Under the pieces are notes generated by a model. It did not search any database and had not been told where the DNA came from. It was given only the letters and a program-made list of their open reading frames with translations. Positions 1 to 6,770 of a stretch of 22,979 nt of DNA are shown one piece after another (the stretch's first letter is position 1; each line of letters begins with the position of its first letter). Location: assembly GCA_027065245.1 (NCBI GenBank), contig JAMOOS010000007.1, forward strand, positions 1-22,979, in the 5' to 3' direction. Position numbers and translations under genes: made by a program. Source of the DNA: Desulfuromonadaceae bacterium (lineage in GTDB: Bacteria > Desulfobacterota > Desulfuromonadia > Desulfuromonadales > Desulfuromonadaceae).

Positions 1-771
1 CTCCGTCGGCATCTGCTGGGCCAGCGCCAGCAACGTCTTGTTGCCCAGCACCTTGTAGGGCGGGCAATCGCGACGACAGGCCTCTTTCTCGCGCCACTGC
101 AGCAAATTTTCCAGCACCGCCAACTGGCGCGGCGACAACCGCCCCGCCCCCTTGAAACGCAGATACAGCGGCCCGGTGTGGGGATGAAAACCAGCCTGTT
201 CCAGCAGTTCAAACTCCTCCTGCACCCACCACAAGCGATCTTTTTCGCGCAGGCGCTCCTCCAGCAGCGCCGCCAGAGGATGCAGATATTGGGTATCGGC
301 GGCGGCGTAGGCGCACATGGGCGCCGATAGCGGACGCTTGGACCAGTCGGCGCGCTGATACTGCTTATCCAGCGTTACGTCAAAATACTTTCCCAGCACC
401 GCCGCCAGCCCCACCTGCTCCTCACCGAGAAACTGGCAGCAGATCATGGTGTCAAACAGGCCGCGCACCTGCAGATCGAAATCGCGCCGCAGGCAGCGGA
501 TATCGTAATCGGCGGCATGGAATATCTTGCGGATGGAGGCGTCGGCAAACAGCGGACGCAACGCTGCCAGATCGGTAACCGCCAGCGGATCGAGCAGTAC
601 GGTGGTGGCCGCCGCGCCGGGCGCCGCGTAGGTAAACTGCAGCAGGCACACCTTTTCGCGGTAGCAGTGCATGGAATCCGCTTCCAGATCGACGGCAACT
701 TCGTCGCAGCGCTCCAGCGCCGCCGCCAGTTGGCGTACACCGGCCGCCGTGGTGATAATATCCGGCTTCAT
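1..771 (-). CDS. rnd: Ribonuclease D, 3' end beyond the window
   Basis: A 3'-5' exoribonuclease of the DEDD superfamily, acting on tRNA and other stable RNA 3' ends in the cytoplasm. Reading from the ATG at 771, 257 codons stay open to the window edge, so the C-terminus is missing. Visible motifs are Exo I with D28 and E30 (VAVDLEAD), Exo II HAADYD with D88, and Exo III YAAADTQYL with Y155 and D159, the DEDDy signature. An HRDC domain starts near residue 212 (SPRQLAVLENLL). The start overlaps the hisC stop codon by four bases (ATGA), so it is probably translated by coupling as the last visible gene of the quinone operon. E. coli RNase D has about 375 residues, so roughly a third is missing. 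The family call is firm; a function linked to the upstream genes is not implied. Confidence 0.93.
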   Translation of the reverse strand, partial: MKPDIITTAAGVRQLAAALERCDEVAVDLEADSMHCYREKVCLLQFTYAAPGAAATTVLLDPLAVTDLAALRPLFADASIRKIFHAADYDIRCLRRDFDLQVRGLFDTMICCQFLGEEQVGLAAVLGKYFDVTLDKQYQRADWSKRPLSAPMCAYAAADTQYLHPLAALLEERLREKDRLWWVQEEFELLEQAGFHPHTGPLYLRFKGAGRLSPRQLAVLENLLQWREKEACRRDCPPYKVLGNKTLLALAQQMPTE

Positions 772-1826
772 CGCCCGGCTCCAGCACAGAGCGCCGCTAC
801 CACCGCATCCATCTCGGCATCGGTACCGATGGAGATACGCACGCCGTGGCACAGGTTGGCGGCAGAAAAGTAGCGCACCAGTATCTTGCGGCGTTTAAGC
901 AGCTCATATACCTCAGCGCCGTTGCCATCCGCCGGAATGGCAAAGACAAAATTGGTCTGGCTCGGCGGCACGCTAAAGCCGAGTTTCTGCAGCGCGGCAA
1001 CAAAGCGGCTGCGGGTGGCACGCACCTGTTCCACCCGGCGCTGCAGATAATCCTGATCTGCCAATGCCGCCTGCGCCGCCACCAGCGCTAACCGATCGAG
1101 ATGGTAGTGATCGCGGATTTTATCCAGTGCGGCGACAATTTCCGGCCGCGCCAGCGCCAGCCCCAGACGCATACCCGCCAGGGCGTAACTTTTGGACAAG
1201 GTACGCGTTACCACCACGTTGGGACACTGCTTCACCAGCTCCAGCGCGTTGTGATCGGCAAAGTCGGCGTAGGCTTCGTCCACCACCAGCAGACCATCGC
1301 AGCGCTGCGCCAGATCGGCGATAACGGCATTGTCAAAAGCGGTACCGAAGGGAGCGTGGGGGCTGGTGAGAAAAAACAGCTTGCCGCCATAACGGGCGGG
1401 AAAGTCGGCGATGGTGTAATCCTCAGCCAGAGAAAAGGTGCGCACCCGCGCCCCCTGAATCTCTATCAGGGTACGGTAGTAGGAGTAGGATGGCTCGATA
1501 AACGCCACCTCGTCACCGGGATCGGCGCAGGCGCGAATAAGGTTGTTGAGCAGCTCGTCGGAACCGTTGGCCATTATCACCCATTGTGGATCAAAGCCGT
1601 AAACCTGCGCTGCCGTCCGGCGCGCCGCCCGGCTGGCGGCATCGGGATAATGGCGCAGGGACGCGCCGTCATCGCCCAGCTCGCGCCGGATGGCCGCCAC
1701 CACCTGCGCTGACGGCGGATAGGGATTTTCATTGGTGTTGAGCTTGATCCAGTTATGCGCATCCTCCGGCTGAAAACCGGGGACATAACCACTCATGGCG
1801 GCGATATTACGGCGCAGCACAGACAT
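768..1826 (-). CDS. hisC: Histidinol-phosphate aminotransferase (class I/II PLP aminotransferase)
   Basis: A 352-residue fold-type I aminotransferase. HisC converts imidazole-acetol phosphate and glutamate to histidinol phosphate and 2-oxoglutarate in histidine synthesis. Seen: LNTNENPYPPS near residue 30, MANGSDELL near 85-93, VVDEAYADF near 181-189 with the PLP-contacting Asp at 183, and TLSKSYALAGMRLG with the Schiff-base lysine at K212. An Arg-rich C-terminal motif (HGVRISIGT) would bind the substrate carboxylate or phosphate. One oddity: the usual NPNNPTG-like segment reads SPHAPFG (155-161), so the Asn that normally contacts PLP is His. It lies between mqnC and rnd; a GGAGGT ribosome site sits 10 bases before the ATG, and no other his gene is visible. 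HisC-like enzymes also transaminate aromatic amino acids, so substrate identity is inferred from similarity only. Confidence 0.88.
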   Translation of the reverse strand: MSVLRRNIAAMSGYVPGFQPEDAHNWIKLNTNENPYPPSAQVVAAIRRELGDDGASLRHYPDAASRAARRTAAQVYGFDPQWVIMANGSDELLNNLIRACADPGDEVAFIEPSYSYYRTLIEIQGARVRTFSLAEDYTIADFPARYGGKLFFLTSPHAPFGTAFDNAVIADLAQRCDGLLVVDEAYADFADHNALELVKQCPNVVVTRTLSKSYALAGMRLGLALARPEIVAALDKIRDHYHLDRLALVAAQAALADQDYLQRRVEQVRATRSRFVAALQKLGFSVPPSQTNFVFAIPADGNGAEVYELLKRRKILVRYFSAANLCHGVRISIGTDAEMDAVVAALCAGAGR

Positions 1827-1829
1827 ATA

Positions 1830-2930
1830 TCAGTAGACCTCCAGAATTTCGTAATTGGTATTACGGCGCACCGGCGTAAATCCGGCGCCACGCGCCAGCT
1901 CCACCAGTTGTTGCTGCGACATGCGAAACGCCACCCCAGCCGCTGCCACCACATTCTCCTCCAGCATGGTGCCGCCTAAATCGTTGGCGCCGAAGCGCAG
2001 CGCCAACTGGGCGATTTTGTCGCCCTGGGTAACCCAGCTGGCCTGAATGTTGTCGATGTTATCCAGCACCAGCCGCGACAGCGCCACCACGCGCAGATAA
2101 TCGCTGCCGGTGGCGGTGGTGCCGCCCAGCTCGGTATTGCCGGGCTGATACGACCAGCTGATAAACGCGGTTATGCCGCCGGGGCGCTCGCTGCTGCGCC
2201 GCTGAATATCGCGCACCCGCAGCAGATGCTCGACAATATCGGCCTTGGTATCACAGGAACCAAACATCATGGTGGCGGTGGTGTTCATCCCCAGGGCATG
2301 GGCATCTTCCATCACCTGCGCCCACTGGCGCCAGCCGATTTTATTGGGGGAGATGGCCTGACGCACCCGATCCACCAGCACCTCGGCGCCACCGCCGGGA
2401 ATCGACTGCAAACCGGCGGCGTGCAGACGGCGCAGACATTCCGGTACGCTCAGAGAGGACACACTGGCAATCTGGACAATCTCCGCCGGGGAGAGCGAAT
2501 GGATCTGCACCGTGGGAAAACGGCGGCGCAACTCGGTAAACAGCTCCTCAAACCATTCGATGCCCAGGCTGGGATGCACGCCGCCCTGCATCAGCAGCTG
2601 GGTACCGCCGTGATCCACCAGCTCCTGCACCTTGGCAAAGATGGCCGGGTAGTCGAGCAGGTAGGCGTCGGCGTCGTCCTCGTCGCGGTAAAAGGCGCAA
2701 AAGCGGCACTTGCAGCAGCACACGTTGCTGTAGTTTACGTTGCGGTCAACGACAAAACCGACCTGCCCGTGGGGATGGCGCAACCGGCGCTGATTATCAG
2801 CCAGATCACCCAGGGTAAGCAGATCGACCTCGGTGAGCAGAAACAGGGCGTCATCGCGCTCCAGCGGCTCGTTGCGTGCCAGGCGGGCGCGCACCGCCTC
2901 CAGGCGGCTACTGGTCTTCATCGTCATCAT
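1830..2930 (-). CDS. mqnC: Cyclic dehypoxanthine futalosine synthase (radical SAM)
   Basis: A 366-residue radical SAM enzyme of the futalosine menaquinone route. MqnC cyclises dehypoxanthine futalosine to the cyclic form using a 5'-deoxyadenosyl radical. The 4Fe-4S motif C-x3-C-x2-C is C71, C75 and C78 in NVCCCKCRFCAF. Further family marks are GGVHPSLGIEWFEELF, IPGGGAEVL and the C-terminal NDLGGTMLEENV. Its length is normal for the family. The start overlaps the end of mqnE by 23 bases. Candidate ATGs lie at 2930, 2927 and 2921, and I kept the first without a clear ribosome site, so translation is probably coupled to mqnE. MqnC and MqnE are paralogues; this one is called MqnC from the GGVHP and NDLGGTMLEENV wording and its resemblance to the shorter family member. 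MqnA, MqnB and MqnD are not in the window. Confidence 0.9.
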   Translation of the reverse strand: MMTMKTSSRLEAVRARLARNEPLERDDALFLLTEVDLLTLGDLADNQRRLRHPHGQVGFVVDRNVNYSNVCCCKCRFCAFYRDEDDADAYLLDYPAIFAKVQELVDHGGTQLLMQGGVHPSLGIEWFEELFTELRRRFPTVQIHSLSPAEIVQIASVSSLSVPECLRRLHAAGLQSIPGGGAEVLVDRVRQAISPNKIGWRQWAQVMEDAHALGMNTTATMMFGSCDTKADIVEHLLRVRDIQRRSSERPGGITAFISWSYQPGNTELGGTTATGSDYLRVVALSRLVLDNIDNIQASWVTQGDKIAQLALRFGANDLGGTMLEENVVAAAGVAFRMSQQQLVELARGAGFTPVRRNTNYEILEVY

Positions 2931-4026
2931 CGGCGCCGCTATACACCCGCACCTCGTTATACAGGGTGTCGCGCTCCACCGGAATCTTGCCGGCGGCGCG
3001 AATCTGGCGCAGAATCTCCTCGCGACTCAACGCCTGGGGTGAATCGGCACCGGCGTCGTGACCGATCTTCTCCTCCACCACTGTGCCGTCGAGATCGTTG
3101 ACACCAAAGGCCAGCGCCACCTGCGCCACCTTCAACCCCAGCATCACCCAGTACGCCTTGATATGCTTGAAATTATCCAGATAGATGCGGCTGATGGCCA
3201 GGGTTTTCAGACAGTCGATGCCGCCGGGCCCTTTGGCCTCGGGGATACGGGTATTCTCGGTTTGAAACGCCAAGGGAATAAAGGCCTGAAAACCGCCGGT
3301 CTTATCCTGCAGGGCGCGTATCTTAGCCATGTGGTCAACGCGGTCGGCGTAGTTTTCCACATGACCAAACAGCATGGTGGCGTTACTTTTAAGACCGCCG
3401 GCGTGGATCTTTTCCGTCACTTCCAGCCAGCGTGCGCCGGATATCTTCTCCGGGCAGATTTTGCTGCGCACCTCTTCGCCCAGAATCTCGGCTCCGCCGC
3501 CGGGGGTGGAATCGAGCCCCAGCCGCTTTAGTTCGGAGATCACCACCTCGATACTCAGCCCGGAGATACGCGAAAAATAGTCGATCTCCACGGCGGTAAA
3601 CGCCTTGATCTTTATATCGGGATTGTTGGCCTTGATGGTGGCCATCATGCGCAGATAAAACTCAAATGGCAGCTCCGGATGGAGGCCGCCCACCATGTGC
3701 AGCTCGGTGGCGCCAGCGGCGCGCGCCTGGGCGGCGCGTTCGAGAATTTCACTCAGATTGTAGGCGTAGGCGCCCTCGTCACCGTACTGGCGGCAGAAAG
3801 CGCAGAAACGACACTGGTTGACACACAAGTTGGTGTAATTAATGTGGCGGTTGACGTTGAACAGCACCTTGTCGCCGTTTTTCTTGCGGTTTATGGCGGC
3901 AGCCAGGCGACCGATGGCAAACAGGTCGTCACACTCAAACAACGCCACGGCATCGGCGTCGCTTATCCGCTCACCGTTGTCTATCTTGGCGCTCACCGTG
4001 GCAATGATGTCATTCGTGGCACTCAT
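2908..4026 (-). CDS. mqnE: Aminofutalosine synthase (radical SAM)
   Basis: A 372-residue radical SAM enzyme. MqnE joins 3-[(1-carboxyvinyl)oxy]benzoate to S-adenosylmethionine's adenosyl group, giving aminofutalosine early in the futalosine menaquinone pathway. The cluster motif is C68, C72 and C75 in NLCVNQCRFCAF. Other marks are MVGGLHPELPFEFY, STPGGGAEIL, FGHVENYADRVDHM and GVNDLDGTVVEEKIGHDAGA near the C-terminus; the last distinguishes it from MqnC. It overlaps ubiX by 17 bases upstream and mqnC by 23 bases downstream, so the three genes are one translational unit. The last nine residues are a strongly acidic tail (GADDDDEDQ) encoded by the same bases that provide the mqnC start codons. 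I am confident of the family and pathway. Confidence 0.92.
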   Translation of the reverse strand: MSATNDIIATVSAKIDNGERISDADAVALFECDDLFAIGRLAAAINRKKNGDKVLFNVNRHINYTNLCVNQCRFCAFCRQYGDEGAYAYNLSEILERAAQARAAGATELHMVGGLHPELPFEFYLRMMATIKANNPDIKIKAFTAVEIDYFSRISGLSIEVVISELKRLGLDSTPGGGAEILGEEVRSKICPEKISGARWLEVTEKIHAGGLKSNATMLFGHVENYADRVDHMAKIRALQDKTGGFQAFIPLAFQTENTRIPEAKGPGGIDCLKTLAISRIYLDNFKHIKAYWVMLGLKVAQVALAFGVNDLDGTVVEEKIGHDAGADSPQALSREEILRQIRAAGKIPVERDTLYNEVRVYSGADDDDEDQ

Positions 4027-4636
4027 GGTTCTCCTCTCCCCAGCGCTGCAGCAATTGATGCGGCACGCCGATAACGTCGCATATTTTGCCGACGATAAAA
4101 TCGATCAGATCTTCCACCCGTTGCGCCCGGCCATAAAAAGCCGGCATGGCTGGCAACACCACCGCGCCGGCACGGGTCAGGCTCAGCAGGTTTTCCAGAT
4201 GGATGGCGTTCAGCGGCGTCTCACGCGGCACCAGCACCAGCGGCTTGCGCTCTTTGAGCATTACGTCCGCCGCCCGTTCGATAACATTGGCGCTAATACC
4301 CGCCGCCACCCGCGCCACGCACCCCATGGATGCCGGGACAATCACCATGGCGGCAGCGCAATTACTGCCGCTGGCGCAGGGGGCGCAAAAATCATCGTTG
4401 GCATAGCAGCGCAGCCGCTCTGCGTCGACGGCAAAAAACTGCTGCACCTGCCGCTGCAACTGCGGCAACTCACCGCTCCAGTCGAGCTGCTGTTCCAGCT
4501 TCAGTACCTGGCGCGCGGCCGCCGACAGCACCAGTTCCACCCGGCAGTCGGCGGCCAGCAGGGTACGCACCAGTTGCAGGGCATAGGCGGCGCCGGAAGC
4601 ACCGCTGATGGCTACCGTGATCCGTCGCCCGGTCAT
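4010..4636 (-). CDS. ubiX: UbiX-type flavin prenyltransferase
   Basis: A 208-residue flavoprotein of the UbiX/Pad1 family. These enzymes attach a dimethylallyl unit to reduced FMN to make prenylated FMN, the cofactor of UbiD-type decarboxylases. The N-terminal flavin-binding loop ISGASGAAYA is at residues 10-19. VPASMGCVARVAAGISANVIERAADVMLKERKPLVLVPRETP spans the core in pieces typical of the family (for example ASMGCVARVAAG and LVLVPRETPL). Length is normal. It starts inside the stop codon of the prenyltransferase gene (four-base overlap) and ends inside mqnE. In futalosine-pathway bacteria a UbiX/UbiD pair is thought to decarboxylate the naphthoate intermediate, which explains its place here. 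The UbiD-type partner is not in this window. Confidence 0.9.
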   Translation of the reverse strand: MTGRRITVAISGASGAAYALQLVRTLLAADCRVELVLSAAARQVLKLEQQLDWSGELPQLQRQVQQFFAVDAERLRCYANDDFCAPCASGSNCAAAMVIVPASMGCVARVAAGISANVIERAADVMLKERKPLVLVPRETPLNAIHLENLLSLTRAGAVVLPAMPAFYGRAQRVEDLIDFIVGKICDVIGVPHQLLQRWGEENHECHE

Positions 4637-5505
4637 CGCAGCGCCACATCCAGCAGCACAAAGGCAAACAGGGTAACGCTGATGTAGCCGTTCATGGTAA
4701 AGAACGCCGCGTCCATCTTGCTCAGATCGCCCGGTTTTACCAGCCGATGCTCGTACACCAGCATGGCGGCCACCACCGCCACGCCGAGCAGGTAGGGCCA
4801 GCCCAGAGCCAGGCCGGGTGCCGCCAGCAGCAGCAGGACAATCATACCGGCATGAAACAGGCGCACAATAACAAACGCCCCCTCTTCACCCACCCGCGCC
4901 GGAATGGAGTGCAAACCATGTTCACGGTCAAAATCCATATCCTGCAGGGCGTAAAGGATATCAAACCCCGCCACCCATAACAGCACCGCCAGCCCCAAAA
5001 GGATAATCGCCACGTTGACATCGCCGCGCAGGGCGATCCACGCCCCCACCGGCGCCGCCCCCAGGCACAGGCCGAGAATCATATGGGCGTAGATGGTAAA
5101 GCGCTTGGCCAGCGAATACAGCACCAGAAAAAATACCGCCAGCGGTGCCAGATACAGACACAGGCGGTTGAGCTGCGCCGCCGCCACCAGCAGCAGGGCG
5201 AAAGAGGCGACGACAAACAACCACGCCTCCAGTCGCGACACCTTGCCGGCGGGAATATGCCGCGTGGCCGTGCGCGGATTAAGAGCGTCGATATGGGCAT
5301 CGAGCAGACGGTTAAGCCCCATGGCGCCGGAACGCGCTCCCACCATGGCCAGGCAGATCCACACCAGTTGCGCTAAAGTGGGCGCGGCGCCGTTGGCGCG
5401 CGCCGCCAGCACCGCGCCGATAAGGGCAAAGGGGAAGGCAAACACAGTGTGAGCGAATTTGATCATATCCAGCAGGGAGCGAACTTTGCTCAATACAGCA
5501 GCCAT
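4633..5505 (-). CDS. ubiA: UbiA-family polyprenyltransferase (probable MqnP)
   Basis: An integral membrane aromatic prenyltransferase that would transfer a polyprenyl chain to the aromatic quinone precursor; in futalosine-pathway operons this member is often called MqnP. Seen: about eight hydrophobic segments and the two Asp-rich motifs, NRLLDAHIDALNPRTA (first) and DILYALQDMDFDREHG (second), that bind diphosphate through Mg2+. The ATG at 5505 gives 290 residues, the usual size. The frame stays open to 5559, but a candidate -10 box at 5568-5573 would place transcription start near 5562, so the longer form would have almost no leader. An AGGA lies 12 bases before 5505, a long gap, so the start is not certain; ATG 5547 is an alternative. 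It is the first gene of the minus-strand quinone operon. Confidence 0.88.
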   Translation of the reverse strand: MAAVLSKVRSLLDMIKFAHTVFAFPFALIGAVLAARANGAAPTLAQLVWICLAMVGARSGAMGLNRLLDAHIDALNPRTATRHIPAGKVSRLEAWLFVVASFALLLVAAAQLNRLCLYLAPLAVFFLVLYSLAKRFTIYAHMILGLCLGAAPVGAWIALRGDVNVAIILLGLAVLLWVAGFDILYALQDMDFDREHGLHSIPARVGEEGAFVIVRLFHAGMIVLLLLAAPGLALGWPYLLGVAVVAAMLVYEHRLVKPGDLSKMDAAFFTMNGYISVTLFAFVLLDVALR

Positions 5506-5567
5506 GGCGTAACGATATCCTGAATTTTGTAGTTCCTTAGATTGCATCACAACAGACAAACCAAGCC

Positions 5568-5597
5568 AGTTTACACCCTAACGCCAGCCTTAATCAA
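5568..5597 (-). promoter_or_regulatory. Candidate sigma-70 promoter of the ubiA-ubiX-mqnE-mqnC-hisC-rnd operon
   Basis: On the minus strand TTGATT (5597-5592) and TAAACT (5573-5568) are separated by 18 bases. Each matches four of six consensus positions. Transcription would begin near 5562, about 57 bases before the preferred ubiA start. Found by eye; no experimental support. Confidence 0.5.
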
Positions 5598-5605
5598 GAA
5601 CTATA

Positions 5606-5623
5606 CGGCAGCGATGGCTGCCG
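5606..5623. other. Perfect hairpin in the divergent spacer
   Basis: CGGCAGC - GATG - GCTGCCG: seven-base-pair arms with a four-base loop. It lies between the two divergent promoters, upstream of both -35 boxes and outside both predicted transcripts. There is no T-run after it on either strand, so it is not a terminator. It could be an operator for a shared regulator; the sequence alone does not decide. Confidence 0.45.
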
Positions 5624-5646
5624 CCAGGCACGCTGAATAAAACCCT

Positions 5647-5675
5647 TTATCATTTAAAAAAAACAGTGTTATATT
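5647..5675 (+). promoter_or_regulatory. Candidate sigma-70 promoter of the mrp-like operon
   Basis: TTATCA (5647-5652) and TATATT (5670-5675) are 17 bases apart, with an A-tract in the spacer. Transcription would start near 5682, only about 18 bases before the mrpE ATG at 5700, leaving just enough room for the GGGAGG ribosome site at 5690-5695. Confidence 0.55.
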
Positions 5676-5699
5676 GTGATTCCAACCATGGGAGGTTCC

Positions 5700-6170
5700 A
5701 TGAAATACACTTTCTACCTCACAATCATCCTGGCGGCGTTCTGGCTGCTTCTTTCGGGTCATTACACTCCATTCATTCTCGCCTGCGGTGCGGTGTCCGT
5801 GGCTTTGACGGTGTTTCTCTCCCTGCGTATGCGGGTGGTGGACGAAGAATCGCAGCCGGTCTATCTGGGCGGTAACGTCATCGGCTACTGGCTGTGGCTG
5901 ATCAAGGAGATTACCCTGGCCAACATCGACGTGTGCAAACGGATATGGAGCCCGCGTCTCGACATCAGCCCCACCGTCGTATGCCTGAAGGCCAGCCAGA
6001 AAACCCCCTTCGGCGTCATGGTATACGCCAATTCCATCACCATCACCCCCGGCACCATCTGTATCGACGTGGACGGCAATAATCTCGAGGTTCACGCTCT
6101 AACCTGGAGTGCGGCAGAAGATTTGCTCGGCGGCGAGATGGACAAGCGCATCAGCGCTCTGGAGATATAA
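5700..6170 (+). CDS. mrpE: Mrp/Mnh-type antiporter subunit E (MbhA-like)
   Basis: A 156-residue membrane protein of the MnhE/MrpE family, corresponding to MbhA in archaeal membrane-bound hydrogenases. Two hydrophobic helices occupy roughly residues 3-40 (YLTIILAAFWLLLSGHY, then the ACGAVSVALTVFLSL segment). A re-entrant or peripheral stretch follows (GYWLWLIKEITLANIDV), then a soluble domain with NSITITPGTICIDVDGNNLEV, typical of the family. The ATG at 5700 was chosen over an in-frame GTG at 5676 because GGGAGG lies just upstream (5690-5695). It is the first gene of the operon, and mrpF follows after four bases. It is a structural subunit of the ion-translocating complex rather than a channel itself. 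Confidence 0.88.
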   Translation: MKYTFYLTIILAAFWLLLSGHYTPFILACGAVSVALTVFLSLRMRVVDEESQPVYLGGNVIGYWLWLIKEITLANIDVCKRIWSPRLDISPTVVCLKASQKTPFGVMVYANSITITPGTICIDVDGNNLEVHALTWSAAEDLLGGEMDKRISALEI

Positions 6171-6174
6171 GTTT

Positions 6175-6453
6175 ATGTATGCGGCAACGTCATTGGCAAT
6201 TCTGGTGGTTATGGGTCTGTCGCTGGTGCGGGCGGTTCTCGGCCCCACTGCGTTTGACCGGGTGATGGCGGTCAACATGTTCGGCACCAAAACGGTGCTG
6301 CTGATAGCGGTGATGGGTTTTCTCACCGGTCGCCCCGATTTTCTCGATATCGCCATGGTATACGCGTTGGTGAATTTTTTGAGCACCATCGCCGTGCTGC
6401 GTTTTTTTGAGCGCCGCTGCCAGGACAACGATCAGCGCACGGAGGAGCAATGA
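6175..6453 (+). CDS. mrpF: Mrp/Mnh-type antiporter subunit F (MbhB-like)
   Basis: A 92-residue protein with three predicted membrane helices, matching MnhF/MrpF in length and pattern: the first near residues 2-20, the second in the VLGPTAFDRVMAVNMFGTK to VLLIAVMGFL region, the third in DIAMVYALVNFLSTIAVLRF. The family signature GPTAFDRV and the conserved Asp in DIAMVYALVNF are present. The start at 6175 has GGAGAT eight bases upstream; an open extension back to 6109 overlaps mrpE heavily and is less likely. The stop codon overlaps the mrpG start (ATGA). In Mrp and Mbh complexes this subunit packs with E and G in the proposed sodium path. Confidence 0.88.
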   Translation: MYAATSLAILVVMGLSLVRAVLGPTAFDRVMAVNMFGTKTVLLIAVMGFLTGRPDFLDIAMVYALVNFLSTIAVLRFFERRCQDNDQRTEEQ

Positions 6454-6770
6454 TTATCGACGCTTTGGATATCGTTACCGCCATCTGTCTGGCGCTGGGC
6501 TGTTTTCTCGGCATCAGCGGCGGGGTGGGCATCTACCGCCTGCCCGATTTCTACACCCGCATGCATGCCACCAGCGTTACCGACTCTGCCTGCGCTTTTC
6601 TTATTTTGTTCGGCCTGATGCTGCAGAGCGGCTTTAGTCTGGTAACAGTAAAACTGGGGTTTATTCTGCTGTTTATGGTACTGAGCAGCCCCACCGCCGC
6701 CCACGCGCTGGCGAAAACGGCAGTACAGTTCGGCATTGAACCACTGCTGGGCCGGGAGGATAAACGCTGA
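6450..6770 (+). CDS. mrpG: Mrp/Mnh-type antiporter subunit G (MbhC-like)
   Basis: A 106-residue protein with three predicted helices and the MnhG signature: a Gly-rich first helix followed by GIYRLPDFYTRMHATSVTDS (about residues 28-47), then LGFILLFMVLSSPTAAHALA. The ribosome site GGAGG is immediately upstream, inside mrpF. It overlaps mrpF by four bases and its last base is the first base of the next gene. In Mrp/Mnh systems G is one of the small subunits needed for cation/proton antiport; in archaeal hydrogenases the equivalent is MbhC. Family assignment is clear from the RLPDFYTRMHA motif. Confidence 0.9.
   Translation: MIIDALDIVTAICLALGCFLGISGGVGIYRLPDFYTRMHATSVTDSACAFLILFGLMLQSGFSLVTVKLGFILLFMVLSSPTAAHALAKTAVQFGIEPLLGREDKR

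Noticed and set aside
5506..5559. N-terminal extension of the UbiA-type protein
   Set aside because: It would begin about three bases from the predicted transcription start and adds polar residues not expected before the first helix; 290 residues is the family size.
6109..6174. Extended start of mrpF
   Set aside because: It would overlap mrpE by more than 60 bases and add a non-hydrophobic leader. ATG 6175 has GGAGAT at the right distance and gives the family length.
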